Positions 1 through 7,293 of a DNA stretch of 9,529 nucleotides are shown here, one piece after another (within the stretch, counting starts at the first letter, position 1; each line of letters opens with the position of its first letter). The translations under genes and the position numbers were made by a program. The stretch spans positions 1 through 9,529 of the forward strand of contig JACQOB010000107.1 of assembly GCA_016202745.1 (NCBI GenBank). Reading direction: 5' to 3'. The notes beneath the pieces are model-generated. The model had not been told where the DNA came from and ran no database searches. It saw nothing but the letters and a program-made list of their open reading frames with translations. The DNA comes from Candidatus Aenigmatarchaeota archaeon. GTDB taxonomy: Archaea > Aenigmatarchaeota > Aenigmatarchaeia > QMZP01.

Positions 1-1
1 C

Positions 2-37
2 TGTATAATATAGTAATCACTATTATCAAGTGGTGAT
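2..37 (+). promoter_or_regulatory. Archaeal promoter and ribosome-binding site for the 416-aa protein
   Basis: A TATA-like stretch, TGTATAATA at 2-10, lies about 34 bases before the ATG at 41. GGTGAT at 32-37 matches the complement of the archaeal 16S rRNA 3' end. If transcription starts about 26 bases after the box, the leader is only about 8-10 bases and carries this Shine-Dalgarno element. A 5-base inverted repeat, ATCAC (16-20) with GTGAT (33-37), spans the presumed start site; it is too short to call an operator. Confidence 0.5.
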
Positions 38-40
38 AAA

Positions 41-1291
41 ATGCCAATAAGGTCGTTTAGGAGGGGAGCAGGAAGTCCGGCAGCCAGAGGTACACCTTAT
101 GCTCCTTATACAAGCATACCGCCTACTTATACGCCATATCCATCTGTGTCAAGACGAAGATGGCTTCCATGGGTGGTAGGTGGCGCTGTTCTTGCGGGCA
201 TAGGCTATGGCCTCTACAGCTGCGGCTTGCCTTCCGTGCAATTCGGGAAGGAGGAGAAAAAGGTGTATAGCCCTGCCCAAACCCCCCTTGTGGTGAACCA
301 TGTAGGGACCGCGCTCCTAAGGAATAGGTATACACTGGAAGCGGATGGCAAGAACAATATGGTAACCTTCGCTGTTGACCGCATTAACGGGCTTGAAATC
401 GGCGTTCTGCCTGAAGAGGTTTTTGAGTGGGGCAGCGATCCCAACAATCCCTGCGTTGAGCTTTATGATCCAAAAAATCTCACTGCAATGAGAATAAAAG
501 ATAAGTGCAAGACCACCTGGAAGATGGTTGTCCCCTACCAGAGCCAGAGACAGGCACAGGCAATAGAGGATAATCTTGATCCGAATAAGACGGAAAACCC
601 CATAGGCATCGTCTATCTTTCCGCTTTTGACACGGGTGATGTCGTTGATTATGGCAGCCCGTTTATGGGTTTGGGAAGCACAGGGACGCCATATTCAATT
701 ATCCCTGAAGAGAATCTTATAATCGTCAGGAACCCCGATTTCCTGTGGTTTTATGATGCCAACAGCCATAAGGTAAGCCCCCAGGACCTTCCAATCGTCA
801 AGAAAGGCGAAGATTTCACACTCGGCAATAGGAAAGCGCACGACGTTCCGAAGCGCAAGGTACCATACCAGCCAGATGGTTTCCATACCCAACCAGCAGC
901 CCCGGGATCCCCAATATCAGGAATCCCTGGCACAGGCGTGGACCCCGCTGCATTTGGCAGGCTTGAGTCTGATTTCCTCAGCCTCGCAGGCGATGTGGGA
1001 CGGATAGATGGCCAGCTGGAAGATGTCAACGCCCACATTGCAGCGCAGAGAAGGGAGCTTGGTGACATGCGCGAGAATTACGGCAGGCTTGACGGGAAGA
1101 CTGACATAATCGGCAGGAGGATTGACGAGCTCGGCAACGGAGATTACGGCGCGCTTGCCGAGAGGGTTACCGGCCTTGCGGATGACATGGATGTCCTGAA
1201 GGGCACTGTGGATTATCGCTTCCGGACTGAGACAAATAACATGTCCTTTGACAGGGCAAAAGGAAGGTTTCAGGCCAAGAAAGGGCAATAA
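41..1291 (+). CDS. Single-pass membrane protein with extracytoplasmic domain and C-terminal coiled coil, function unknown
   Basis: I do not recognise a family for this 416-residue protein. Its first 40 residues are rich in Pro, Tyr and Arg (several PY/PxY steps) and end in Arg38-Arg40. One hydrophobic helix follows at about 42-60. Arginines before the helix predict an N-terminus inside and the rest outside. Residues 75-270 look like a folded mixed alpha/beta domain; Cys138 and Cys156 could form a disulfide, and Cys61 sits just past the membrane helix. Residues 277-300 are a Pro/Gly linker. Residues 303-395 are strongly helical with heptad-like hydrophobic spacing, which suggests a coiled-coil stalk or oligomerisation region. 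The tail is basic. The ATG at 41 has a good GGTGAT just upstream. The gene runs towards the minus-strand envelope cluster, so a shared role at the cell surface is possible but unproven. It is certain to be coding; function is open. Confidence 0.9.
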   Translation: MPIRSFRRGAGSPAARGTPYAPYTSIPPTYTPYPSVSRRRWLPWVVGGAVLAGIGYGLYSCGLPSVQFGKEEKKVYSPAQTPLVVNHVGTALLRNRYTLEADGKNNMVTFAVDRINGLEIGVLPEEVFEWGSDPNNPCVELYDPKNLTAMRIKDKCKTTWKMVVPYQSQRQAQAIEDNLDPNKTENPIGIVYLSAFDTGDVVDYGSPFMGLGSTGTPYSIIPEENLIIVRNPDFLWFYDANSHKVSPQDLPIVKKGEDFTLGNRKAHDVPKRKVPYQPDGFHTQPAAPGSPISGIPGTGVDPAAFGRLESDFLSLAGDVGRIDGQLEDVNAHIAAQRRELGDMRENYGRLDGKTDIIGRRIDELGNGDYGALAERVTGLADDMDVLKGTVDYRFRTETNNMSFDRAKGRFQAKKGQ

Positions 1292-1294
1292 TCA

Positions 1295-1302
1295 TTTTAT
1301 AC
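1295..1302 (+). promoter_or_regulatory. TATA-like box for the small protein at 1325
   Basis: TTTTATAC is centred about 26 bases before the ATG at 1325. That is the spacing expected if transcription begins at or next to the start codon, giving a leaderless mRNA. No Shine-Dalgarno sequence is seen before this start. The box lies in the 33-base gap after the upstream gene, so readthrough from that gene is also possible. Confidence 0.4.
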
Positions 1303-1324
1303 TCTAATAACCAGATTGATGCAT

Positions 1325-1585
1325 ATGGCCGATAAGATTCTCAAACCAGGCGATGTTTTCCGCATAAGGCGGATGCAGATCGGGGGATACAGGTATTTCA
1401 TGGATTATGACGAGGGCCACTATATCCATGTCCGCACACTGGAAGGGCCAGAAAGATTCGGAACCTATAAGGTTACCACCAGGGGGGAGGATGGAAAGCA
1501 TCTTGGCCAAGGTGGCGGGTGGACAGGAGACAGCGTATTGTATCTGCACCCGTCCGATCTCGAGCCTATAGAACAGAAGAAGTAA
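1325..1585 (+). CDS. Small soluble protein of unknown function
   Basis: This is a protein of 86-88 residues with no signal peptide, membrane segment or cysteine, and no family I recognise. It opens with a KPGDVFRIRR segment and continues with alternating hydrophobic and aromatic residues (GGYRYFMDY, HYIHVRTL, FGTYKV). This suggests a small beta-barrel or SH3-like fold, as in many small nucleic-acid- or protein-binding proteins, but that is only a fold impression. A glycine-rich loop lies near residues 62-66. Two in-frame ATGs exist, at 1319 and 1325. I chose 1325 because it fits leaderless transcription from the TATA-like box at 1295-1302. The stop is 32 bases from the stop of the convergent giant gene on the other strand, so the two transcripts may overlap at their 3' ends. 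Confidence 0.75.
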   Translation: MADKILKPGDVFRIRRMQIGGYRYFMDYDEGHYIHVRTLEGPERFGTYKVTTRGEDGKHLGQGGGWTGDSVLYLHPSDLEPIEQKK

Positions 1586-1617
1586 CATGTGACAGTTCTC
1601 TCCGAACAACCAGGCCA

Positions 1618-4600
1618 TCACGCAACCTGCGGCAGGCTTTTATGGTAATACTTGAAATAATAATTGTAGTATGCCTGTATCCTGCCGACATATTCAAGGG
1701 TCTCTGATGGCCTTGGGCAGGTTGATGTCAATATGTGCGGCTTGACATCATCCCACTTGTAACCATACTTGCTGGCAAGGTTGCGCATTGCAGTCGGGCC
1801 GCAGTTGTATGCAGCCACAGCCAGCCAAATGTCCTCCCTATCAAGGTCGTAGTAGTTTTTGTCGAGCAGCTTGGAAAGGTAGGCTGTGCCGTAAAGGAAG
1901 CCTGTCCTTGTGTCCTTCAGGTTGGCCTTGCAGGTGTCCCTGTTGGCCACGTTGAACTGCGGCAGCTTTGAGTAATAGTCCCTGCTGACATAGCCTGGCG
2001 TGACATCCTTTGCACCGGAACTGCATATAACCTGCATGACACCATATGCGCCAGTCGGGCTTTCAAGTCTTTGCCCCATGGCGCTTTCCTGCATCGTTAT
2101 TGCCGCTATCAAGGCAGGGTCAAGCTTTACAGGCCATTTGAAGCTCATCTCCAGTATTGTTGACTGGAAATTCAGTGGGACATTTGTCCCTGCAAGTGAC
2201 TGGTACTGGGGCTCTACGGGCACAGGATATCCAACTGGTGGGGGCACAGTGGGCGGTGCCACAACAGGCGGAACGACCACGACAGGCGGGATCACCTTGG
2301 GCGGCGCGCCGGAAATGAAGACGTCCAGCGCGTTTGCACATTCCTGCTCTGTCCAGTCCTTGAAACAGCAGACGCCGATGTTGCCCCTGCTTGGCAGCGT
2401 CTTGCAAACAAGAGGCTCGCCGGTGGCTGATTTCGGGTTCACCTCAAAGGGTGGTGTTGTATCGCACTGGTCGTTGCCTGTGCAACTGCCCTCGGCGAGA
2501 TTGCATATCGCCTGGTCAGGGATGCCGGCGTCAGTGAACAGCTTTATCTTCTGGCTGCAGTAATCCGTTGCGCCGCGCGTGATCGTCGGCGAGAACGGCG
2601 GTATTGCAAGGCCAAGCTTGCCCGCCACCTTGTCATAAGCAAGCCTGCACTGGTCTGAGGTGTCTGTAGGCTTGCAGCAGACCTTCACAGGGAGGCCAGT
2701 CGCGTCCTTGCAGGAAAGCTTTGTCTCCCTCTCAAATCCAACCGGCGCAACGGTCCCTGTTGTTTCCTGTATGGACGTGCACTCCACATCGCTCGAGCAG
2801 CCGCCCTCCCCATAACCGCACAGCAGGCCCCTGTTCTGCTTCTTTACGGCGCAATAGCTTTCAGTCCCGAAGTACAGCTCCTCTGTCGGTGGAACGAAGC
2901 TTTCAGCAGGGCATTCGCCCCTGAACTCGATATTGGTGTCCTTGGTGTCCCAGCTGGCGAACTGGAAGTCCGCCGCGGCCTCCACGAAGAAGGTTTCCGT
3001 TGCCTTTTCCCCAAGCTTGTCCTTTGACATCCCAATGAAATTGCAATAAACGGGTGTCACAGGCTCATCTGTCGCGAAGTTGAAGCTGACCATCCCGGGC
3101 TTTGTGTCAGTGGGCTTCCTTGAGCAGTCAGTCGGCAGGCCGAAGGCCTCGGCGGGATACTTGAGCGTTATGTTGGCCTTCCTTATCTCGCTCTTCGGCC
3201 CTTCTGCGCTTGCCAGGTTGATGCCAATGAAGAATGGCGTGCCCTCCCTTATCGGCTGGTCAAGCGTCCCGAGGTTGAGCTTGACTGGCGATGTCTGGAT
3301 GGTTGACCTTATCTGCCTCGGGAAGAGCTTGTTGGCTGTGGCCAGCCTCTCCCATTCCTCGGTGCTCATGAAGCTCACCTCAAGGTTGGAATCCACGCTG
3401 TAAGCGTATTCAACAGTCGCCTTCAGCGGGATGAACTTGTCCCTGAGGTTGTAATTGTGTATTGTCCTGCAGTCCACACCGGTGCTCTCGAAGAAGAACG
3501 CCCTGCTCTCCTGCTTCGCGAGGGTGCCCAGCTCTTCTGTTGTCTTGGTGAATGCCATGTCCTGTATTGTCATCAGCCGCGGCAGCGTCCATACCGGCTG
3601 CAGGGTCTGCGCCCCTGGCCTGAAAAAGTCAATCGGGTTTGGCGCACCCCCCTGCCGCTCAGGCACCCTTACAGGCGGCGCATCCCCCATGTCCAGCTTG
3701 ACCTTCGCGCTCTTCGCTTCCGATGCACCCTCGTTCTTGACTGTAACAGTGACAATGAAAGGCGTCTTGATATAGATTGGGGTTATGTCAAACCTATTTA
3801 CCTCTACGCCGAACGCCCCAGTCCGGCCGTTGGGGTTTTCGGCATAGGTGCCGTTGAGGATTCTTGTAGTGTATCCAACCGGGTTGGTTACAAGCAGCAC
3901 GCCGTCCGTTATGGTAGTGCCTATCTGGCTGAATACGCTCGATATGGGCTCTGAAATGGTCTGCACGCTGTTGTGGATGGTGGGCCACCACTGGCCGAAC
4001 AGGGCTGCCCCAACCTCCTGTGAGCCGGGGCCAACGCCATAGATGACCGTGGCTCCGCCTAACATCAGGATGCCTGTCATGGGCCGCGTGTTGGCCGGGG
4101 AGAAGAACCCGCCTATGCCAGCGACAATCCAGAAGTATATGAATGTGAACTTCAGGGTGCCCTTGAGCTCCCAGCCGGGGAAGGGCGTCAGTGCCCCCAC
4201 AAGCGCGAATATCATCAGGCCGGCGAAAATGATCTTGTCAAAGGCTTCGTAATAGGCCGATGCACCTGACAGCCCTCTGGAGAGGACCTCAACTATGTTC
4301 TTCTCCCCGGTGCTCGGCATTGGCGGGATAGCGAAGAAGGCGAAGGCTATGGCTGTGAGCACATAGGACTGGAATATGCTCCCGAAGATCCAGAAGGGTA
4401 TGAAATAGGCGCCCAATACGCCAAACCTCAGCAGCGACTCGAGGAACTGGCCCGGGTACTTGGGGTCATACTGGACGGGGAGCCAGATATAGCCGAGCAG
4501 CGCCACGGCTATGAATGCGATGTTGAAGACGTCACCCAGCTCGCTGAACGCTATTGCAAAGCATATTATAGCGGCCACCTTCGTTATGCTCTTCAGGTAG

Positions 4601-6255
4601 CTCCAGCCTACTACCCTTTCCCCGGGCGCTAGGGTGAAGGGATTCATGTTTGAGAGGTTCAGCGGAGTGGATATCTCCCCCCAGTCCTTGTGGCCCGGCC
4701 AAAGGAAGTAGAAGCCGAGGGAAAGGAAGCCCCAAAAGAACCATATAGAAAAGCCGTATGTGAAGGCGCCTGCAATCACGAAAGCGGCAAGCATCACAGA
4801 GCTTGTGGCAAGCCTCTTGAAGCCGCGGGTCTTGGCGTCCGCGGCGGGCTTGCCCCGCTCGCCGAGCCAGCGCAGGCCGCGGCCCATTGATCTGAGTCTC
4901 CTGTTTCCGCCGCTGCCCCCATATAAGCCACGCTGGAGCTGATCGGTTTCGTCTTTTCGGATTCTTGAAGCATCCATTGTGTCCATTCCGGCAGCTATGT
5001 TCTGTTTGAACCTCTGCTCTATCGCTGCGACATCCGCCCTGTAAGAATCAAGGTCATCCTCAGATGCAAAGGATACGCCCTTAAGCCTTTTCTTTGCGTC
5101 GTTGAACCGTCTTAGCTGCTCATTATATTCATCTTTCGTAATCTCCTTTGCAAGATATCTCTCCCTTTGATGGGCAATTCTCTTGTTCAGCTTCCCCAGC
5201 TCTGTATTGTAATGATCCTCCCTCATCTCCTCCTTCTTGAGGTGGTGCGCTCCCCTGAATCGCGACCATTTCGCGCCAGAACCCAAAAAATCAGGGCCTT
5301 TCGGCCTTCCTGCTGTCGCCTTTTCCAATCTTTCCTGGTCTTCCTTTGACCTGATCTGCACATCTTGCAACAGGAACCTGTGGAACGATACACGGTTCAA
5401 TTCTATCTTCTTGTCCACGGGGTCACTTTTCCTGTAACCCTGCGCGCTAGCTAAAAACTGGTGCTCGCCGATTGGTAGGTTAGGTAATGAGAAGGAACCG
5501 TCCGGGCCTGTTGTGGTTGATGAGCCCCCACTGCCCAGCATTGAAACAGTGGCTCCTGGAAGCGGGATTTTTCTCGTTTTTCCTTTTTTCCTGCTAATAA
5601 GCCTTTCGCCGTAGACATAGCCTTCTAATATGCCTGTTCTCCCTGTGGGGCCCGGTCCCGGCGTCGGCGTTACTGGTAGCGGGGTTACGGGTGGTGCGGG
5701 TGTCTGTTGAGGCTGCGGAGTTGGCTGTAGCTGTGGGAGGGCCGGGCCTGCGCCTCCGCCTGGCGTGATCATAACTGGCGCTCCCGCTCCACCTCTCCCA
5801 ACCTGCCGCCTCCGCCACTGGCTTAACTCATCCTCCGCTATTTTGACTAGTTGGTTGTAGAGGCTGCGTAATCCCTCCGGAGTGAGGTTCATTGTCTTTG
5901 TAACCTGTGTGTGGTAAGTTCTTACTGCATTCTCCAGCCTCTGCTCCCCTCCTGAGTTGAGCGCGTTCCTGAAATACCGTTTTGCCACGTCCGGCGAGAA
6001 TTTCCTGTTGGGGTAATACTTGAACAGTATCCGCTGCGCGGCGTTGACGTATTCGTCAAACCGGTAGCCGGGGTAATTTTTGCCAAGCCAATCGATGATC
6101 CTGTTTTCGAGCGCGTCGTAGTCCGCCCCGGCGTATATCTGGCCCTTTATAAAATCCCTAAGCTTTCTTGCGTGCTGTTTTGTTATCCTATTGAACAAGA
6201 ACATCCCCTCTGGCGTCTTCACTGTATAATTATTCGCCTGCAAGAATAAAAACAA
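1618..6255 (-). CDS. Giant polytopic membrane protein with Ig-like, Cys-rich and C-terminal lytic transglycosylase (SLT) domains
   Basis: This 1545-residue protein is the last gene of the cluster, 12 bases after its neighbour. In order: a helical N-terminal domain (18-150); Pro/Gly/Thr-rich linker (155-205); carboxypeptidase-regulatory-like beta domain (208-297, with PGATVSM and PDGSFSLPNLPIGEH); charged coiled coil (335-440); a basic stretch; about nine hydrophobic helices (484-744); two Ig-like regions (about 824-965 and 1004-1113); two 8-cysteine modules (1133-1206, 1231-1309); Pro/Val linker (1317-1349); SLT domain (1377-1535). Positive charges favour an inside N-terminus and outside C-terminus. 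SLT enzymes cleave the MurNAc-GlcNAc bond of peptidoglycan; the catalytic Glu would be Glu1390. Fusion to such a membrane core is unusual and recalls VirB6 plus VirB1 roles in type IV secretion, though I see no sequence proof of that. The start is uncertain: TTG at 6255 has no Shine-Dalgarno; GTG at 6222 or ATG at 6204 are alternatives. Confidence 0.93.
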   Translation of the reverse strand: MFLFLQANNYTVKTPEGMFLFNRITKQHARKLRDFIKGQIYAGADYDALENRIIDWLGKNYPGYRFDEYVNAAQRILFKYYPNRKFSPDVAKRYFRNALNSGGEQRLENAVRTYHTQVTKTMNLTPEGLRSLYNQLVKIAEDELSQWRRRQVGRGGAGAPVMITPGGGAGPALPQLQPTPQPQQTPAPPVTPLPVTPTPGPGPTGRTGILEGYVYGERLISRKKGKTRKIPLPGATVSMLGSGGSSTTTGPDGSFSLPNLPIGEHQFLASAQGYRKSDPVDKKIELNRVSFHRFLLQDVQIRSKEDQERLEKATAGRPKGPDFLGSGAKWSRFRGAHHLKKEEMREDHYNTELGKLNKRIAHQRERYLAKEITKDEYNEQLRRFNDAKKRLKGVSFASEDDLDSYRADVAAIEQRFKQNIAAGMDTMDASRIRKDETDQLQRGLYGGSGGNRRLRSMGRGLRWLGERGKPAADAKTRGFKRLATSSVMLAAFVIAGAFTYGFSIWFFWGFLSLGFYFLWPGHKDWGEISTPLNLSNMNPFTLAPGERVVGWSYLKSITKVAAIICFAIAFSELGDVFNIAFIAVALLGYIWLPVQYDPKYPGQFLESLLRFGVLGAYFIPFWIFGSIFQSYVLTAIAFAFFAIPPMPSTGEKNIVEVLSRGLSGASAYYEAFDKIIFAGLMIFALVGALTPFPGWELKGTLKFTFIYFWIVAGIGGFFSPANTRPMTGILMLGGATVIYGVGPGSQEVGAALFGQWWPTIHNSVQTISEPISSVFSQIGTTITDGVLLVTNPVGYTTRILNGTYAENPNGRTGAFGVEVNRFDITPIYIKTPFIVTVTVKNEGASEAKSAKVKLDMGDAPPVRVPERQGGAPNPIDFFRPGAQTLQPVWTLPRLMTIQDMAFTKTTEELGTLAKQESRAFFFESTGVDCRTIHNYNLRDKFIPLKATVEYAYSVDSNLEVSFMSTEEWERLATANKLFPRQIRSTIQTSPVKLNLGTLDQPIREGTPFFIGINLASAEGPKSEIRKANITLKYPAEAFGLPTDCSRKPTDTKPGMVSFNFATDEPVTPVYCNFIGMSKDKLGEKATETFFVEAAADFQFASWDTKDTNIEFRGECPAESFVPPTEELYFGTESYCAVKKQNRGLLCGYGEGGCSSDVECTSIQETTGTVAPVGFERETKLSCKDATGLPVKVCCKPTDTSDQCRLAYDKVAGKLGLAIPPFSPTITRGATDYCSQKIKLFTDAGIPDQAICNLAEGSCTGNDQCDTTPPFEVNPKSATGEPLVCKTLPSRGNIGVCCFKDWTEQECANALDVFISGAPPKVIPPVVVVPPVVAPPTVPPPVGYPVPVEPQYQSLAGTNVPLNFQSTILEMSFKWPVKLDPALIAAITMQESAMGQRLESPTGAYGVMQVICSSGAKDVTPGYVSRDYYSKLPQFNVANRDTCKANLKDTRTGFLYGTAYLSKLLDKNYYDLDREDIWLAVAAYNCGPTAMRNLASKYGYKWDDVKPHILTSTCPRPSETLEYVGRIQAYYNYYFKYYHKSLPQVA
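1651..2127 (-). other. SLT (lytic transglycosylase, lysozyme-like) domain of the giant protein
   Basis: Residues 1377-1535 carry the four family-1 SLT motifs in order: MQES with the presumed catalytic Glu1390; GAYGVMQV at 1402-1409, the GLMQ motif with Val for Leu; AAYNCGP at 1481-1487, the AYNxG motif; and SETLEYVGRI from 1517, the ETxxYV motif. A GTAYLSKLL helix (1456-1464) is also typical. Four cysteines (1411, 1442, 1485, 1513) could make two disulfides that many bacterial relatives lack, fitting a secreted position. All key residues are present, so an active enzyme is expected. Its substrate in this organism is unknown. Confidence 0.9.
2329..2859 (-). repeat. Two tandem 8-cysteine modules within the giant protein
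   Basis: Module A has cysteines at residues 1135, 1146, 1153, 1159, 1182, 1193, 1194 and 1203. Module B has them at 1233, 1251, 1258, 1264, 1284, 1296, 1297 and 1306. Spacings C2-C3 (7), C3-C4 (6), CC (1) and CC-C8 (9) are identical; the others differ by 1-7 residues. Both share a G-C-x5-C core, an L/V-x-CK step and a VCC step. The pattern resembles small disulfide-knotted extracellular domains, but I cannot assign a family. The DNA has diverged, so this is an old protein-level duplication. Confidence 0.85.
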
Positions 6256-6267
6256 GATTATCGGCGT

Positions 6268-7275
6268 TTACTTTTCCTTTTTCACCCGCTTTACAAGTTC
6301 TTCCAGGCCCTTCTTTTCTTCTCCCTTTTCCTCCTGAACCCCCTTCTCCACTTCCCTCACAAGCTCCTTGAGCCCCACTTTCTCCTTTCCCCTCTCCTGC
6401 TCCGCTGACTTTCCAACCTCCCTTACCAGGGCGCCGAGATTCCCTCCCTTTTCATCTGTCTTCATCTGCTTCTCCAGATCAGACAATCCGCCTCTTGCAG
6501 CTATTTTCCTGCCCTCCGCCGGCTGCGTAACCAACAGCCCCTCCTGCTCGCTCCTGCCGATGAATCTCAGGAGCTCTGTTATGGGCTTGTTCACAATAGA
6601 AACAAGCGGCTCGCCCACCTCATTCACCCTCTCCTGCGTGAATTTTACCGTCACCCTGTATTCAGTCGCGACCTGGTAAGCCTGCCCCTTATAGGCCAGC
6701 CTGCCTTCCATGTATCTTTTCAGGTCAGCTGAGTAATATTTCCTCTCAGCGTAGTATGACAGGAGTTCAGTAATGATGCCTATATCTGCAACCTCAGGGG
6801 AATAGAAGGTCTTGTAAAATGGCCTCGACTCAAGGAAGCAGTGCTTTATGAACATCCATTTGGCAGGGTCCCTGAGGAAGGCCCTCACTATCCTGAGGTA
6901 CAGCTCGGGGTTCACATTTTCCAGAAGGTTGAAATACACATGCATCCGCTCGTGAGCTACGACCCTCTTGGTTTGCCTCATTGGCTTCCCTTTCAGCACC
7001 TCGGTGTTTATGAACACCTCCAGGCTTCCGCTGTTCATGGTCAGTCCATAGATGAGCTCAGTGTGGTCAACTGATTTGCTGCCGCTTTTTGAACGCAATT
7101 CTTCATTCGTGGCTGGCTTTAGCTTCCATACCACATTGGGGGTGAGGTGCTTGTACTTGATGCCACCCTTGAGGTCAGCCATCCTCAATTTCGCGTTGAA
7201 TTCTACCCTGTCCAGGACTCGCTTTATCTTTCTCAACTCTTCGGCCGTCTCGCCTTTGACAGAGTCCTCTGGCAT
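6268..7275 (-). CDS. Putative cytoplasmic zinc metallopeptidase (HExxH) with a charged repeat tail
   Basis: This 335-residue protein has no signal peptide or membrane helix and only one cysteine, so it is probably cytoplasmic. The HERMH motif at 108-112, within VVAHERMHVYFNLL, matches the zinc-binding HExxH helix of zincin peptidases: His108 and His112 bind zinc and Glu109 activates water. A second helix, ITELLSYYAERK (168-179), offers Glu170 or Glu177 as the third ligand, as in gluzincins. I cannot name the peptidase family. Residues 10-35 are helical, and residues 264-335 form a Lys/Glu-rich tail with a 22-residue tandem repeat. The ATG at 7275 follows AAGGTGGAAG, a good Shine-Dalgarno. It starts 18 bases after the 371-aa gene and ends 12 bases before the giant gene, so all three are probably cotranscribed. 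It could process a cluster protein or a regulator; a non-catalytic role is also possible. Confidence 0.88.
   Translation of the reverse strand: MPEDSVKGETAEELRKIKRVLDRVEFNAKLRMADLKGGIKYKHLTPNVVWKLKPATNEELRSKSGSKSVDHTELIYGLTMNSGSLEVFINTEVLKGKPMRQTKRVVAHERMHVYFNLLENVNPELYLRIVRAFLRDPAKWMFIKHCFLESRPFYKTFYSPEVADIGIITELLSYYAERKYYSADLKRYMEGRLAYKGQAYQVATEYRVTVKFTQERVNEVGEPLVSIVNKPITELLRFIGRSEQEGLLVTQPAEGRKIAARGGLSDLEKQMKTDEKGGNLGALVREVGKSAEQERGKEKVGLKELVREVEKGVQEEKGEEKKGLEELVKRVKKEK
6271..6438 (-). repeat. Tandem 22-residue (66-base) repeat at the C-terminus of the metallopeptidase
   Basis: Residues 280-301, 302-323 and the partial 324-335 align without gaps: LGALVREVGKS, LKELVREVEKG and LEELVKRVKKE each begin a unit, and the two complete units continue with a Glu/Lys-rich stretch that ends in Gly. 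A weaker relative lies just upstream at 264-279. The units are predicted amphipathic helices joined by charged turns, suggesting a binding tail. Copy number may vary between strains, since the DNA unit is an exact 66 bases long. Confidence 0.75.
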
Positions 7276-7293
7276 CTTCCACCTTAAAATCCG

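Noticed and set aside
16..37. Operator palindrome ATCAC/GTGAT, with a weak look-alike at 8714-8742
   Set aside because: The arms are only five bases, one arm is the Shine-Dalgarno itself, and the second site has a mismatch and different spacing.
2000..2563. 187-residue open frame on the plus strand
   Set aside because: It lies wholly inside the giant minus-strand gene, whose frame encodes the conserved SLT, Pro-rich and Cys-rich regions; the plus-strand product shows no domain and has the Thr/Gly/Pro runs expected of an antisense shadow.
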